From Oryzias latipes (taxonomy: Eukaryota > Chordata > Actinopteri > Beloniformes > Adrianichthyidae), in assembly GCF_002234675.1 (NCBI RefSeq), contig NC_019880.2, forward strand, positions 19,852,789 through 19,916,788: DNA of 64,000 nucleotides. Reading direction: 5' to 3'. The translations under genes were made by a program, and so were the position numbers. This document shows positions 1 to 15,100 of the stretch, one piece after another. The notes under the pieces were generated by a model. It was not told the DNA's origin and searched no databases. It was given only the letters and a program-made list of their open reading frames with translations. The number at the start of each line of letters is the position of its first letter. Position 1 is the first letter of the stretch.

Positions 1-164
1 AAAGATTAAAATAATATTGAATTGGTTTGAATTAAAAAACAAAAAAGGCAGAAATATTTCTGTTTGATCCTGAAGAGATTACTGCTGAATTGATAAGGAA
101 CTAAATCCATTTATCATTTTTGCTTAATGTAATAACACCAATCCCTGTCCTGATGTATGCGCAG

Positions 165-3100
165 TGATTCGGGGCGGGGCAGCAGTTTGCTGGACAGAGC
201 CATCGCCGACAGGCGACAACTCAACGCCATGACTTTGCCCGACTTCAGTGACCCTGAAACTGGTAGGCAGCAAGTCTTTCTTCTGATCTGGGGTTTTCTT
301 CTTTTCACATCAGTCACTCCTCCTCCCATTAATTTCCACTCTGGTAAAACTAACGCCTTGAAATGTATACTTTTTAAAGGGCCTTAATCATGCTATTCCT
401 AAGCATTTCAGAGTAAACTGTATCCATATATATGATAATATAAAACATTTGGCACACTAAAGATCACATTTATTTATTATATGAGTCATTTTTGCACTTC
501 ATTTATCTACCCAGAAGTAAGACCACTCAATCTCTGAGGCACTGCCTGTTGCTCCTTGTGGTTGCTGTCCATTTTACATGACGTCAACTCGGCAGTGTGA
601 CTCCGTTTCACCCATGAAAACAAACAATATCCGTACTTTTGCAAAGATGGATGGGCATCTTGTGCATATAAAATGAAAGCGTTTTTGCTGATCACCGCTA
701 GCTCCACAGAGAAAGTGGGTGTTAGCCTGGAGGCAATGCTGGCACTGCAGACTCTTCTGGTAAGTCTCTCCACTTTGTGACATCACAATGTGAAGACCCA
801 CTCGTTTTCGTGGACTGGGAGGGGCTGGAGCTCATAGCGCAAGGTTTTAGAGGAATGCTCAGAGAACCTAGACTGGAGCGAAATACTGCTTTGTATGAAA
901 TGACATTTGTGCCACCACATGGAGAACAAAAGTCACAGTTTTGAGATAAAACGTTTTTACGTTGCAAACAAAATGTTCAGTTTTAAAAAGAAAACTTTCA
1001 AAGTAATAAATGAAAATATTCAGTGTTAGCTTTCAAAATACATGTATGTGTTTGCAACACAAATGTTTTCAGATGAGTTGTTTGTCATCTCGGTGTCACC
1101 CTATCGTTGATTTTGCGTTAACAACTTTCAGTTAAGCGTAATGTTTGTGCCACCAAACAGCCGATTAGAGCCAAGACGGTTCATGCGGATTGGTCTAGCT
1201 TCTATCCAATCAAGTATGTTTGTCTTGCCTTCACTGTGCCTACAGCAGATGCCGGACTTTGCATAGGTTCAGTTTGACCGGGATTCTGCAGCCTTCAACC
1301 TTGACCCGTTTCTCTCTGAGTAGAACCCAGAAGGAGCAGCAAGGCAAAAATACAACATCATTCTGTATTTATTTATGTTGATGTCGCAACCAGTGTGTTC
1401 AGTCAGAAGCAGAAAGAAAAGCATCTCAGACTCTTATTTCATTCAAGCTTTCATCCAGTTAGTATTATATATTATTACATATTATTATCTTTTTATTATT
1501 TTTCACAAATCATTTTATATTTTACAATAGACAAAAGCAGATATGAGTTCTTAAAAATACACCGTGTGCAACACTCTATTATCTGCTGACGCAAATGTAC
1601 TCAAATGAATAATTAACATTTACACCTAGGGACAATTTAGGTTGACCAATTAACCTATGAAGCATGTTTTTGGACGGTGGGAGGAAGACTGAGACCCCGG
1701 AGAAAACCCACGCATGCACGCATGCAAACTCCACACAGAAATGTCCCCCATTGATGTTCTAGTCCAGGTCCAGGTCCGGACTTGAACGGGGGCCTTCTTG
1801 CTTTGAGGCAAGAGCGCTAACCACTGCCACCGTGCAGCCCTGTCTACATTTAGATTTTCTTTTTAACCCGTTAGTTTTTTCGTTTTTTTTAAATTATCTT
1901 TATGAACCTTTCCTGTTTACTACTTGTCAAACGTACTCGTCAGCACAGGGGAGCCGCTCCAGGGATGAGCAGCTTCCCTGGTTCAGACCTGCTCACAAAA
2001 ATGCAACAGCTGGTCAACAGATAAGCCCCTCGGTGCAGTCTGCAGACCGAGGCGTTCCCTTAACGTAAGCGGAGTTCGGACTTCTACCACTTCCTTAACG
2101 TAGGCGTTTTTGAATGCCGAGTGTCTCAACTTTGTTAAGCTGATCTGGTTTCTTCAGTCAGTAATGATCTGCTCTGTTTAGGAGAAGATTTTTCTCAGTT
2201 CTCAGGTGCAGGTTGGTTTTGGAGCCGGAAGGACAGCTTAAAAAAATAGTTCGCAGGAAGGAGCCGGCTTTTGTAGATTGCTTTTAAAGTGCAAAGTGAT
2301 TTGGTCTTCATCGCACCGGTCGTATCCACAATCGTGCGTTTAGTTCATACTGATGTTGCTTGGATTTGTCTGCAACTGTGATCGTCTCCAGGGTTTATTT
2401 ATAACATAAATGACATCCTGATCATTGACTTGCTGTGTCTGCGAACGCGCTGAGGAAGAGGAGGGTGGTGTGTTCGTCCACTGAGCAGAAGCAGGGAACG
2501 CAGAGGCAAAAAAAGAGTGAATTGCATTTTTCTAGTTGAGTGCAAAATATGAGATATATATTTAATTGACATAAGAGGCGTTTTGTTCGCGGGGTTGAAC
2601 GTGTTTAACCCCGCCTCGGTCTGCAGACTGCAGCCAGGGGCTTCTTCCCATAACAGACTCTGGTCCGCAGACACGCCCCCTCCTCGTGCTGCTCTCACTG
2701 TCTCATCCCGACAGTGTCAAAAGCACAACAACAATCTTAGAGCATAATAGTTATTTTACAAACCCAGAGAGCGCCACAGCAAAGGGATGAAAGAATTAGA
2801 TGCGGCCACAGGTTGCCGACCCCTGATCTAGACCAATCAGCATGAACCCTCTTATCTCTGATTGGCTGTTTGGTGGCACATATATTACACTAAACTGAAA
2901 CAAAGACGAGGTAAAACCGAGATTAGAGACAATGGATCTGAAAACAATTATGTTGCAAACACAAAAATGTATTTGCGGAAACAAAGAAAAACATTTTGAA
3001 AGCAAACATTTAATATTTTCATTTGCTACTTTGAAAGTTTTGTTTTTAAAACTGAACATTTTGTTTGCAATGTAGAACATTTTGATCTCAAAACTGTGAC

Positions 3101-6100
3101 TTTTGTTCTCAATGTGGTGGTACAAATATCATTTCATACTTAAAAGCTCAAAAGTTTAATTTACATGATATAGGATCCTTATTTAAAAATCTAACTTTAT
3201 TGCATGAAAGAAGTTATGGAAACTTCTAGCTGAAACGTCTTGTATCCCTTCTTTTTTTTTTTTTTACAGGATCACTTGAACTCATTTTTGTTTTATCTTC
3301 TCTGTTTTAGTCTCTGGTTCTTCCTCTTCCCATTCTGGGTTTGAACCTGTCTCCCCCACCAACATGTCTGCGCTCTCCTCCCCCTTGTCATCTCCATCGT
3401 CCCCTGCCTTCTTTTTCCAGCCTCTTCCTCTCACCCCTCCAGCCAAAAATGTGTCCTTCCGCCCCCCTCTCATGTCCTCTCCTTTTTCACCTCCACCCTC
3501 CACTCCACCCACCAAGACGAGGGCTCTGCCCTTTTGCAACCATGTCATTCTGCGCCAGCTCTCCTCCAACTGTAATCTGCCTCATGCTCTCTGCCTGTAG
3601 CAAGGTGTGGAGTGTAACCTAAAAAGAACTAAAACTTCTCCACAAATTTGCATGTGACTGCTGTTTGTGCAGTTCCAAGCAGCAAAATATGATTTGTTAT
3701 TATCAGCATCATCAAAAGCCAGGCTACGCTTACATTTCTACTAACCTGCATGCGTTCAATATACTGGAATCTTAAAATGAAGTCGTTTTTTAAAGTAGAA
3801 AACTCCACAGTTAAGAGTTTTACATAAAAAAAAAAACATCGCATTAGTTGTGTGTTTTTAGGAAAAGATGACAATCAAAACGGGAGGAAATTGAACTTAA
3901 TTAAAAAATAACATAAATGTCTGCTCTCCATTTTCTCAGTCACTGATGCTTAATTTCACCTTGTCTTCTTGAATTGCAAATGAGTAAACAGGTATGCTAT
4001 ACATACAACCAAACATAACAGTTTAATCTCAGAGAAAATGACAAAAAACATGTGACTTTAAAAAGCTAAGTAAATAAATTGTCAATAAATAAATCAACAA
4101 TGCTGTCAGACTAAAAAATGAAAAATGGATAATGTAATCTTTTTTTCTACCTCTACCAGTATCAGATTAGCGTATGACTCAGTCCTATTTAAAAAGTTTT
4201 TTTTAGAACTACAGATCAACTGGGTTTTCTTTAATTTGACTTTTTCCCTAGATGTGTTATTCCCATGTTTGATACTTGCTTGTTAAACTGTTGTCAGTTT
4301 TGTATAATTCATTTGCCGTTTTGTCATTTTTAACAACCTCACCTCTTGTTTAAATCTAACTTTTTCTCTTATTTTTAAGTGCAAATATTAATCTTTCCAT
4401 GTTTGATCTCACAACCAAAATCACAGTGTGATCACTAAATAAAAAAAATACTAAATGTTTTTTCCATTCATGCATGCAGTGTTGTGTATTTGCACTACAT
4501 ATGCAGAAGCTTTTGCCATAAAATGTAACTTTAAATCAAAATAGTTTATTATTTGTTACATAAATATAGTTGTTTCAAAAAAGACAAACGTGAACATTAT
4601 AATAAAAATAAGACGATCCACATTTAGGTTTAGATTTTATGGCTTTTATTTTGGCAGACATACTGATAAAGAAAGAACTGTTAATAACATCTGGTATGTT
4701 GTCATATTGCCACGTTGCCTTCATTGTCCCATTTGATTTCTGGGAATCATCTGTCATTCCTGTCTGTTTTTCATCTTTGAATCAATAATCAATGTCTTTC
4801 TTTTTTTCTACATCCTCCCATTTTTCTTAAGGCTGCCCTCAAGATGATAACACTCTAGGTCTTTCCTCCGTCCTTCCTTCCTTTTCTGTTTGTAAGTAGC
4901 CATCAAATGTCCATCTTATTTTTCTTTCTCCATTCTTTTTTAAAATTGTTTTATTTTACACATTCTTTGTTCCCTCTCCTGTCCTATTTGTTTAGGCATT
5001 TTCAACGCAGAGATAATTTGCGTGAATTACTGAAGAAGATTTCTCGTTTTGAAAAATTTCAAGGAAAGCAGTGATTTTGAACAATTACTCTGATGCGTAT
5101 GAAGAAAGCAGTAAACATGGTGCGAAGCCCATGAATAGAAGGCATATTATTAAGTAAAGGGCAGATTGGAATGATATTTTAACCGTAATTCTTAAACTTT
5201 TCTATGAAACCAAATCTGGTCAATACTTTACACCAAGCTGACAGGAGAGCATTTTCTTCTTTTTAACCTGAACTATAAAATGGGCGAACTATTTTTAATA
5301 ACTACTCAAACTATGACAGCAGTTCTTACTTCAACAATGAATAAAGAAGAAAAAACAATGAATAAAGAGTAGATGTTAATGTTAGCCCTTGAAAATCCAT
5401 TATTGAAAGTTAAAGTATAATATGCAGACATTTTTGTCAAAAAAGTTGGTAAAATTCTGAACTTTTAAGTGATAGAACAAGATTTGATTAATAAAACTAT
5501 ACTTTTTCCTTTTCTTTTTTAAATTAAAGAATTATAGTAAACAAATAAGTGTCAGTGCAGTGTAATGGAAAGATAGAAAGAATACTTAGAAGAGTTTATG
5601 AATGAAGAAAATGAGAGCGTGGCAATGATGAAGAGACACTTTTTGTCTTCTCAATGTAAAGGTGTATTCTCTTGTGTGCCAACTCACTAAGGCGGGCAAA
5701 TAACCTTATATAGATACAGAACAGTCAAACCATGCTCTTAGCTAAATCTGTTGGGTGTAAAGCCCAAAGGTAAGGGTAACACCAAACAGCCCCCACCGAA
5801 CACCCCCCGGAATTAGGAGCGGCTGTCCAAACACCAACTCAGCGGAGGACGCGTCTGGGCCAGTCTTAGGAGCTGAGCGTAGCCCGAGCAGGACCAACGG
5901 CAAACGTTCCAGCCAAAGGTCATCTGTGAGCGCTATGCGGTGCGCCACCTTAAGGGAACGGTAGAAACGCTCACACAACCCATTCGCTTGAGGGTGATGA
6001 GCCGCAGTACGGTGCACATGGATCCCTAAAGATCACACCATTCCCAACCAGAGTTCTAAAACAAACTGGGGGCCCCTCTCCGTAGTAATGTATGACAGTA

Positions 6101-9100
6101 GACCAAAACGGGCAACCCAGGCACAAAGAAATGCAACGGACCACGTCAGCAATTGTAGTGGAGGACAGAGGAACTACCTCGGACCACCTGGTTGTCCGAT
6201 CCGCCGTAGTTAACAAGTGTGTGAAAGAAGGAGACAGTGGACCAACCAAATTCACGTGCACATGGTCGAAACACTGGGCCGGGATCAGGAAAGGTTCTAG
6301 GAGGGCTTTAATGGGCCGTGGAACTTTGGCACACTAAAACGCAACGCAGGACATGGCCCATCCCTTAGCATACTTATGCAAACCAGGCCACACGAAATGG
6401 GAACTAACCAGCATCACTGACATGCGTACACCTGGGTGGGTGCGAGAGGGAATAGACAGATTTGAAAATGCGGCAATGCCTTCCCGCAGGAACTACGGGC
6501 TGAGGGTGTTCTGTGGACACATTACACAGGAGAGATGGACCGCCATCTTGCCACACAACCTTCTCAAGCTTAAGGCCCGAACTACCGGAGCGGAGGGCAA
6601 GAATGTCTGCATCACCAGGCTAGTTGGCGGCTATATCAGAAAAAACGATCGAGGAGAGTAACCTTGGCTAAGACTGACTTAGCCCTGTCGAATGCAGCAA
6701 CGCGGTCTGATCCAATCCAAAGGGTCTGTGGCTTTTTTGGAACGCAAGGTGTCATAAAGCGGCTGTAACAGGTGGGCAGCCCAGTGAATTAACCTGTTTT
6801 AAAGTTCACCATCCCCAAAAACTCCTGCAGGGACTTGACCACTACAGGACAGGGGGAAATTTGCCATGGCCTGGGCTTTGGTGAGCAGCGGAACCGCACC
6901 CTACGCCGAAATTCAATTACCCCAAAAATCATTGGCTGACAAATCAAAGTGGCATTTGGGCGGGTTAACAATCAAACCATGGGTTGCCAAAGCTGGAATA
7001 CCTCCATGGGGTGCACGAGATGCTCTTCAGGAAAGGGGCTGGCCACCAAAATGTTGTCTAGATCAGTGTTTTTCAACCTTTTTTGAGCCACGGCACACTT
7101 TAACCTTGACAAAAATCCCGCGGCACACCAGCATCCCAAAAAGAAAAGAAAAAAAAGCAGAAACTCATAGTCTGTTTTGATCTACAGCCCCCCCCCCCCC
7201 CCCCCCCCACCGCCGGCAATCTGACGTGCATTTTAGTGATAATTGTGGCAGAATATTTTTCCTAAAAGATGTAATAAAAGTTAAGTTACATACAAACTGT
7301 ATGTTCGTTGTGGTTTCAATCCGTGTAACAAGGACGACTCATTGTACGCTGAGGCGCTGTCCCTTTAAGCCAATGCATCATGGGAGACGTAGTGTGAATA
7401 CGGCAACAAAACGGCAGAAACACTAGCGTCTCTGAGCTTCATGGTTTTGTTCACTTGTTCCACGGTCTGATACCGGATTCTGTGGAAAGCTACACCGCTA
7501 AAGACGAGCTTTAGCTGGTGTTTTTGTGGGAAATGAGTGAGTTATGAGCTAAATTGGAACAAGGAAGTGAAGACTTTTAACACTTCTGATTGGTCAGACT
7601 GATGACATGTGATTAAGCCTTCAAGAATGATTGGTGGAGTCGTGGAGACAGTAAAAGCTGCGGGACTTTTCAGAAAACAGTTATAGCTGCAGGTAAATCG
7701 CGGTGCTGTCATTCTTATCAAAATGTCTTTAATAGAATCAATTAAACACAAAGAAAAAAGTATTTTATGATCTTTCATATTCCTAACTACTCAGTGTTTT
7801 ATCAGGACCTGTTTGGATGAACAAAGAGCTGATTTCCTGGAGATGGTAATTGTTTTGAGATCAGTGAATGAGGGCAATTTTCCACGGCACACTTGACCAT
7901 CTCCCACGGCACACTGGTTGAAAAACACTGGTCTAGATAGTCAAACACGAACTCGAGATTGCATAGCACAGAGTCCATCAACCTTTGAAAAGTCTGGGCT
8001 GCACCTTTAAGACTGAAAGGCATGCACAGGAATTCAAAAATTCCAAAAGAAGTTTCCACCGTAGTCCTAGGCACGTCTTCGGCCCGCACTGGGACCTGAT
8101 GGTAACCGCATACCAGGTCTACTTTAGAAAAACTGACATTCCCCAAAAAAACAAACCTAGAAATCCTGAATGTGAGGAATGGGGATAACAGTCAGGTGTT
8201 GTAGTGATGTTCAAATGGTGAAAATCCCCTCATGGGAGCCAGGAACCATCTGCCTTTGGCACCATGTGGAGGGGCAACGCCCAGGACCTGTTGGAGCGTC
8301 TCACGGTAACCAGACTCTCAATGGTCTTAAACTACTCTTTAGATTGTCCGTTTTGCTGCATTGAGGCACCATGCTGAAGCAGAAACTGGCGAGCGGAAAT
8401 GCTCCACTCCGTGCTTAGCCACAGTGGAGGAAAAACCAGGGGGGAGGGGGGTCAAAGACGGGAATACAAATCCACTGACAACCCATGCGCACACAAAAAA
8501 TCTGCACCAATAATGAAAAACAGTTTGTCCATTTGGTATCAAAAAGTCCTGATAGCACAGCAAAAAACTGTTCTCCACATTCGCCAGCACCCATTCGCCA
8601 GCACCCGACTGCTGCGTTTCCAGAACTGAACACTGAAGCAGACAGGCCATATCTCTGTAGCAGAAGCCCCTTAAGAGCCGCATACTTTTTAGTGAAGGGG
8701 GCATAGAAGAGGATGAAGAGTGGAAAGGCACTTAGTCCTGATGAAATACCTGTGGTGGTATGTCTAGGAGAGATGGCAGTTGAGTTTTTGACTGGGCTCT
8801 TCAGCAGGATCTCAGGTGGTGAGACGATGCCTTAGGAATGAAGAAGTGTGATGGTTCCAATTTTTAAGAACAAGGGAAATGTGCAGAGTTGTGTCAACCA
8901 CAGAGGAATAAAGTTGATGAGCCATACAATGAAGGTATGGGAAAGACTAGTTGAAGCTAGCCTAATGGTTTATTCAGACTGGACACATTTGGCTCACTCA
9001 AAGTGAACCAGAGTTTGTTTCCCCCGATAACCCAGAACAAGTTTTCAGTGGATACGAACCCTGGGACTGGGACCAGGAACTGTTCTGGGACCAATCTTTC

Positions 9101-12100
9101 GAGGTGGTCTCGGTTCATTTCCGATTGGATTGAGCTTCGGTTTGCTCTGAGATTCCCTCTCCCCACCCTGACTGACATCTATTCCACACGCTGCCTCACC
9201 CGAGCCCATAACATCATCAAGGACAGCTCACACCCTGGCTCAGAGTGGTTTGACTTGATGCCCTCTGGGAGGCGCTACAGAGGCATCAGAACTAAAACAA
9301 GCAGACTCAAAAATAGCTTCTTTCCCAAGGCAATAACTATGCTCAACTACCAAATGCACAGATAAAACACTTGCCAATGTATATTTTCATGTATATGTAT
9401 ATATGCTTATGTATATCTGCTTATTTAAGTATTTATAAGTACTCTGCACATAATTACAGACATTTTTATATTTGCACATTTAATATTTTGTATATTTGCA
9501 CACTTCCTTGGTACACTCCTTGGTACATATTGTACATATTAACATTTTTATATTATACTTTGTTTTTGCACTGTGATGGTGACTGCTTGAATTTCATTGT
9601 CTACGTGGATAGTGACAATGAGGGCATATCTTATCTCTTATCTTATCTAATTCTTCACTTGCTACATTTATTTTAACACTGCCCGAAACGCGTTTTACAT
9701 ACTTTTCTGTGTCTCATTACGTGGCACACACTGCTGTGACGCCATCCTAAAAGCTACCTTGAAGTTCCTTAACAGAATTCTCTCAAAACAATGACATTAC
9801 ACCACAACGATGAGACACAGCAACTTATTGAAATATAGATGAATGCAGGTTCATCAAAACAACTTTTGAGTTTAATCTTTTTTTATTGAGCACCAGAAAT
9901 ACAAAACATGTAAAAAAAAACAAAGGCAAATGTCAGAATTATTCAAACAATTCTCCTTTTCTTTAAACAAGACAAAACGTAACAGAACCCACTCCCAACC
10001 CACCAAGAACATGAGAGGCGTCCGAAAAAATCAAACAAGTTATTACATCAAGTGATGGAAGCAGGCATGCATCACTTAGGCTGAGTGTGACGATGACACG
10101 ATGACTAAAAATGTGAAAACAGAGAACAAGCTGCTACTTGGGCCCAACACAGATAGAAATTTGCCTCTGCCCCCCCCCCCCCCCCCCCGAGTGTATTTAA
10201 TCTTTTCTAGCTCCATAAATTGTAATATTTGACTTACAGTGTAATAAAATTCTTCTACGTGCAACTAGTGTTGTAGAAGTTGAGATGCAAGATGCAGCTT
10301 CAAGAAGGCACCAGTCCAATATCAGGCGTGTGAAGCCATGGTATGATATTCTTAACATTTGAATCCCAGTAATAGTAGCAAAAGTTGTGAAAGGCTAAAC
10401 TACCTTGATTTTTAGACGTCTGTAGCAATTCAAGCCATATCCTAGGTTTCCTTCCATCCCCTATAAATAACACAAAAGTTTGATTTTTACCCAGAGAAAT
10501 TGCCAAATTTCTTCAAAGCATGAATTATGAGGGGGTGTTTAGACTGGGGTCTGAGAGATATAACAATAGATCATCTGCATACAAAGATACTCTATGTTCC
10601 CTACACCATAATAGCTAAAGCGAGCTGAGCGGACAGCCCTGGCTAGTACCCCATGACAACTGAAAGAATTGTGACCACTTACCATTACCAATTACAGAGG
10701 CTTTAGGTGATTTATACAAAAGCTCGATCCAGGAGATGAAGTTAATGATAACCAAATTTCTTTAAACACGAAAACAGAAATCTCCGCTTCACCCTATCAA
10801 ATGCTTTCTCCATGTCAAGTGCAACTATACTAAACTAAACTATACTTGAGCAGGAGGGTTATTGATGCTTTAGTTAATGTCTGGGGGAGGGAGCCACGGG
10901 ATAAAGAATCATTAAACAAATCAAGAAGCATTGGGGTTAATTTGTTTGAGAACTTTTTAAAGAACTCTATAGGGTTCCTATCCGGGCCTGGTGCCTTACC
11001 ATTTTTGCATTGAGTGTATTGCATTAGTGATTTCATTATGGTCCAGTGGAAGTTCAGCATTAGTTCCATGTATTTCTGTTATTTAGAAAAATGTAAAGCC
11101 AAAACCAAGAACTAAGCCTATACCTGTCCTTCTCCATGAGGCAGGCTGTAGAAGTACACAGGAAGTACTGCTTTTGTGACATGACATACCACAAAAGCAG
11201 TACTTTTTGTTTCAAACATAGTTGCAATGCTATTTCAACCTTGGTCTGTTTTTCTTGTCTAACATTGCTAAGAAAGCCCTTTAATTAAATGAAATTTAAA
11301 TAAAATTTCAGGTATATTGGAACTGTTTTTGTATTTCTTTGTATTAAAGTTGGCATTATAGTTGGCTATGGCACAGTTATTGAGGAGAAAAATTCAAATT
11401 AGGACTTCATGTCAAAAACGTCACTGACTCTCGGTTTATACAATAGAAAAATATAGACACCAGGCAAGTTTTCTCCAAGATTCTTTTGCTGTCACGTTTT
11501 TGCATTGTTATCATAAAAAAGTTAATTCAGGTGTTAAATATATAAATTTACAAAATTACTAATATAAGTTTTAATAAAATTAGACTGGGAATACATTCAG
11601 TCTTAACTTAAAAGCAGATTTTGACATATTGAAGTTTGGACGAACATCTATTGGTGTTTAAATAAGTCAAAAATCCATCTTTTATGCAGCATTTAATCAA
11701 ACTTTTACCAAAACACCTGACAACGATCTGTGGCTCCCTATCTTCAACATCTACCGACAAGGAAATTGAACAGGAAAAGAAGGATGGATGACTAACTAAA
11801 AATGAAAAAAGTTAGGAATTCCTGACACCTTCCATAACAAACAATGATTCTCTGCTTTCCAGACTTTGCTGTGAAAAACAAACAGTGAAACAAATTTCTT
11901 CCCATCCGCAGCAACAAGAGAAATCCTTTCCAGGTGTTATTGCACTGATTTTGCTCATGTTGCAGGTGAAAGCTACAAAATAAACTTTGATTGCAAGCAG
12001 AATATTTAATAAAATACAACATCTGTATTATTAAAAAAATAGAACAAAACTGCATTCATTCTTTCTTAAAAAAAACTGAAAATATCTGAATATTTCTATC

Positions 12101-15100
12101 AGATAAATAGGCAGAAAAGGTTCTGTTCCAGTTTATTCTAGTCTTCCTTGCTTCCAACAAACTGAGTGTTGCTGTTTATCAAGAGCTCTTGTGCTGTGTT
12201 GAATGGAGCATGCAGCATGAGGCTTAAGCGAAAAAACACCTGATTTTGTTTGCTCGTCTCTTTCTGAGGAGTCCCTGCTCTTGTGCTTGGTTGAATGAAG
12301 CTTCGGCATTACAAAAAGATGGCTGCTCCATCTCTTGTTTGACGACAGTCTGTTTTGTTGGTTTAGTTTGCCCTTGACGACGAGGTTGTCTGCCTCCAGG
12401 TTCGGTGCATGCTACATCCATAGCAGCCAGTCGGGTGGAGCAGGCGCTGTCAGAGGTGGCGTCTTCCTTGCAGAGCAGCGCCCCCAAACATGGACCTATT
12501 CATCCCTGGATGACACTGGCTCAGATCTGGCTTCATGCAGGTATGCACAGTCACATTATGTAAGAAATGGTTTGAGTTAAACTGCCCAAAAAAAAGCTGT
12601 TTACTATCTACAACAGAGTTTTTAGGTTTTATGACACAGAAAATCTGCCATTTTGAAAAAATGTTTTTTTTTTTTTTTTTTTTAAATAAATTTTTCACAT
12701 ACAGCTCTGACCAGAGCAGCGTCGAAGGGGAAGAGTGAGGGGCGGGGAGCAACCATTCTGCCAGGGAGGGCGGGTCAAAAGGGCGCGGGAAGGGTTGCAC
12801 CTGCAACATTGCTCGTGGCTTTGATTTTTTTTAAATTGTAATTTGTTTTTCTTATAAACTTGATAATTATATTTTATACTTTCGATCAAATTTGCACTAA
12901 AACAAGGATGTGGTCTTTTACTGCTTCAGACCTCTTCTAATACACTGTTCTCTCATTTTTTGCTGGAGTTACGTTCTAAAATTGCCCACAATAGTTGAAA
13001 TTCGCGAAGTAGGATTCCATATTTTATAAGGCTGAAAACTCCTTACTTTATACACTTTTTTTAAATGTAAAAACTTTCTTTGAACTTGAACAATTTCACA
13101 CTTTTCTTTTTTGCTTAAACTCTCAAAGTTCAAACCTTCATAGAAAAATCCTTTTAGGAGTTTTACTCTTAAAAAAAGTGTATAAAGTGTGTAGTAAGGA
13201 GTATTATAGAATGAAAACAAAGATCTGCGATTGGAGATCTATGTTGATTTGGCAAACTGAACGGCTGGACAGAATGTACTGGATACACGACACAGAGGAG
13301 ATTGATTGATAAGGTCTACAGCCAACCAGAACACAGAACATCAAACTTATCAGGCACTCTGTGGCTTAAATATCTGATATTTGGGGCAATTTTCTTCCAG
13401 TTAAAAAAAAAAAAAAAGTAAAATTGCACTGAAAAGGAATCAGTGACACAGCAAGACGGCAGAAGGTGAACAGCAATATAGCAAAGGAACACTGTATTTG
13501 AAAGCTTGGTGACCCTTGACTTCAAATGCCTGATGTCCATCAACATATTCAGAATGTGGCCAGATTATTATCTGTTTTCTTGGGTAAACTGGTTTTGTAA
13601 TGTCATGGAAACCAGAATGATAGTTTCTCTAACCAGAGAAGTAGATTATAGCAGGATCTGCACTCTTCACACACACAGGATGTAAAAAGATTAGGAATTC
13701 TGGAAGACACAGGGATCTGAGAAACCTCCATAAGTGCACAAAAACTGTGCTGGGTCATAGACCATGATCTGCAGTAGACTTTTGTAGATGCGTGGGGGCA
13801 GGTAGAGGCCACCATGCCCCCCCAGCACACTTCTTTATATGCATAGGCATCTTAAAAAGGGTCAATAACTTAAATATCTTGTTGTGTTTGGTACGGAGTG
13901 ATGCTGTTGGGCAACCATCTCAGCTCCAGCACACAATTTATTCCATTAATGTGATTACTGAAGATCATCCAAGCTATTTTTTAGTACATTGGAGACTTTA
14001 AATCTGACATTTCATGAATGTGAGCACCAATACTTACCTAATGGCTGAAAAATTCAAATCTTCCTATACCCCAACTTTAAAATGAAGGAGGGAGTTTGCT
14101 GATCTCAGCTTCTGCAAACATTTCCTTGATAAGTTTGATTCTATTTTGTCTTCTGTTTGGTTTTCCTCCTCTGAACAATTGTATTTGTGCATCAGCATCA
14201 GAGATTTGCAGAGCAAAAGGTAAACAGACAGCAGAGTAACACAGCAAGCACTCAAACACAAGGTTGTTTTGTTCCCCTTTATCTGTGGAGCTGCTTCCTG
14301 CTGTAGGTGGTCATTTCCATCTAGGGAGCACAGTTAATGTAATCATCTAATTACAGGAAAGATGGAGAACAGTCAGCTCATTTCCTCCTTTGATTATCGC
14401 CTGCATCACTGTTTCTGTGGCAAAAAAAGTTTGTTTTTTTACATTTTATTTGAAAAAGGTTTATTCTTTTTTATTTAAATATTAAAATGATGATAGTCAC
14501 TTGTGATTAAAACATTTAAGTTTATGAGGAAGCAACATCCTCAACATAAGAAAAGCAGTATTAATGAATTGGCCTTCACTTTTTATAATACACCTAATTT
14601 TATAGACATGTAGAAATTCTACCCTCATTTTTCTGAACTAAACATGGGTGTAACGCAGAGCTTTGGTGGTCCTGTCTCCCTCTGTGTGTTCTCAAACAGC
14701 TGAGGTGTACATCGGGATGTCGAAACCAGCTGAGGCCGCTGCGTGCACTCAGGAAGCTGCCAACCTTTTCCCAACATCCCATAATGTCTTGTACATGAGG
14801 GGGCAGATAGCCGAGCTGAAGGGCAATATAGAGGAGGCCAAGCGCTGGTATGAAGAGGCCCTGTCCATCAACCCCACGCATGTGAAAACCATGCAGAGGC
14901 TGGTAAGACGCACAGCGTGCACACATGTGAATGTGCTCTGTCCTGGTGAGGTGCTTTGAAAGGCTCACTACGTTAAAAATGGTCTTGTTTTTTATTTTAT
15001 TTTAACTTGTTCTTGTGGCATTTTCTAATGAAAGAAAACTGAACTTAATGTTGCGCATTTCTTTATTCAAATTGTCGTAAATCGGGAGCAGACAAAAAAA

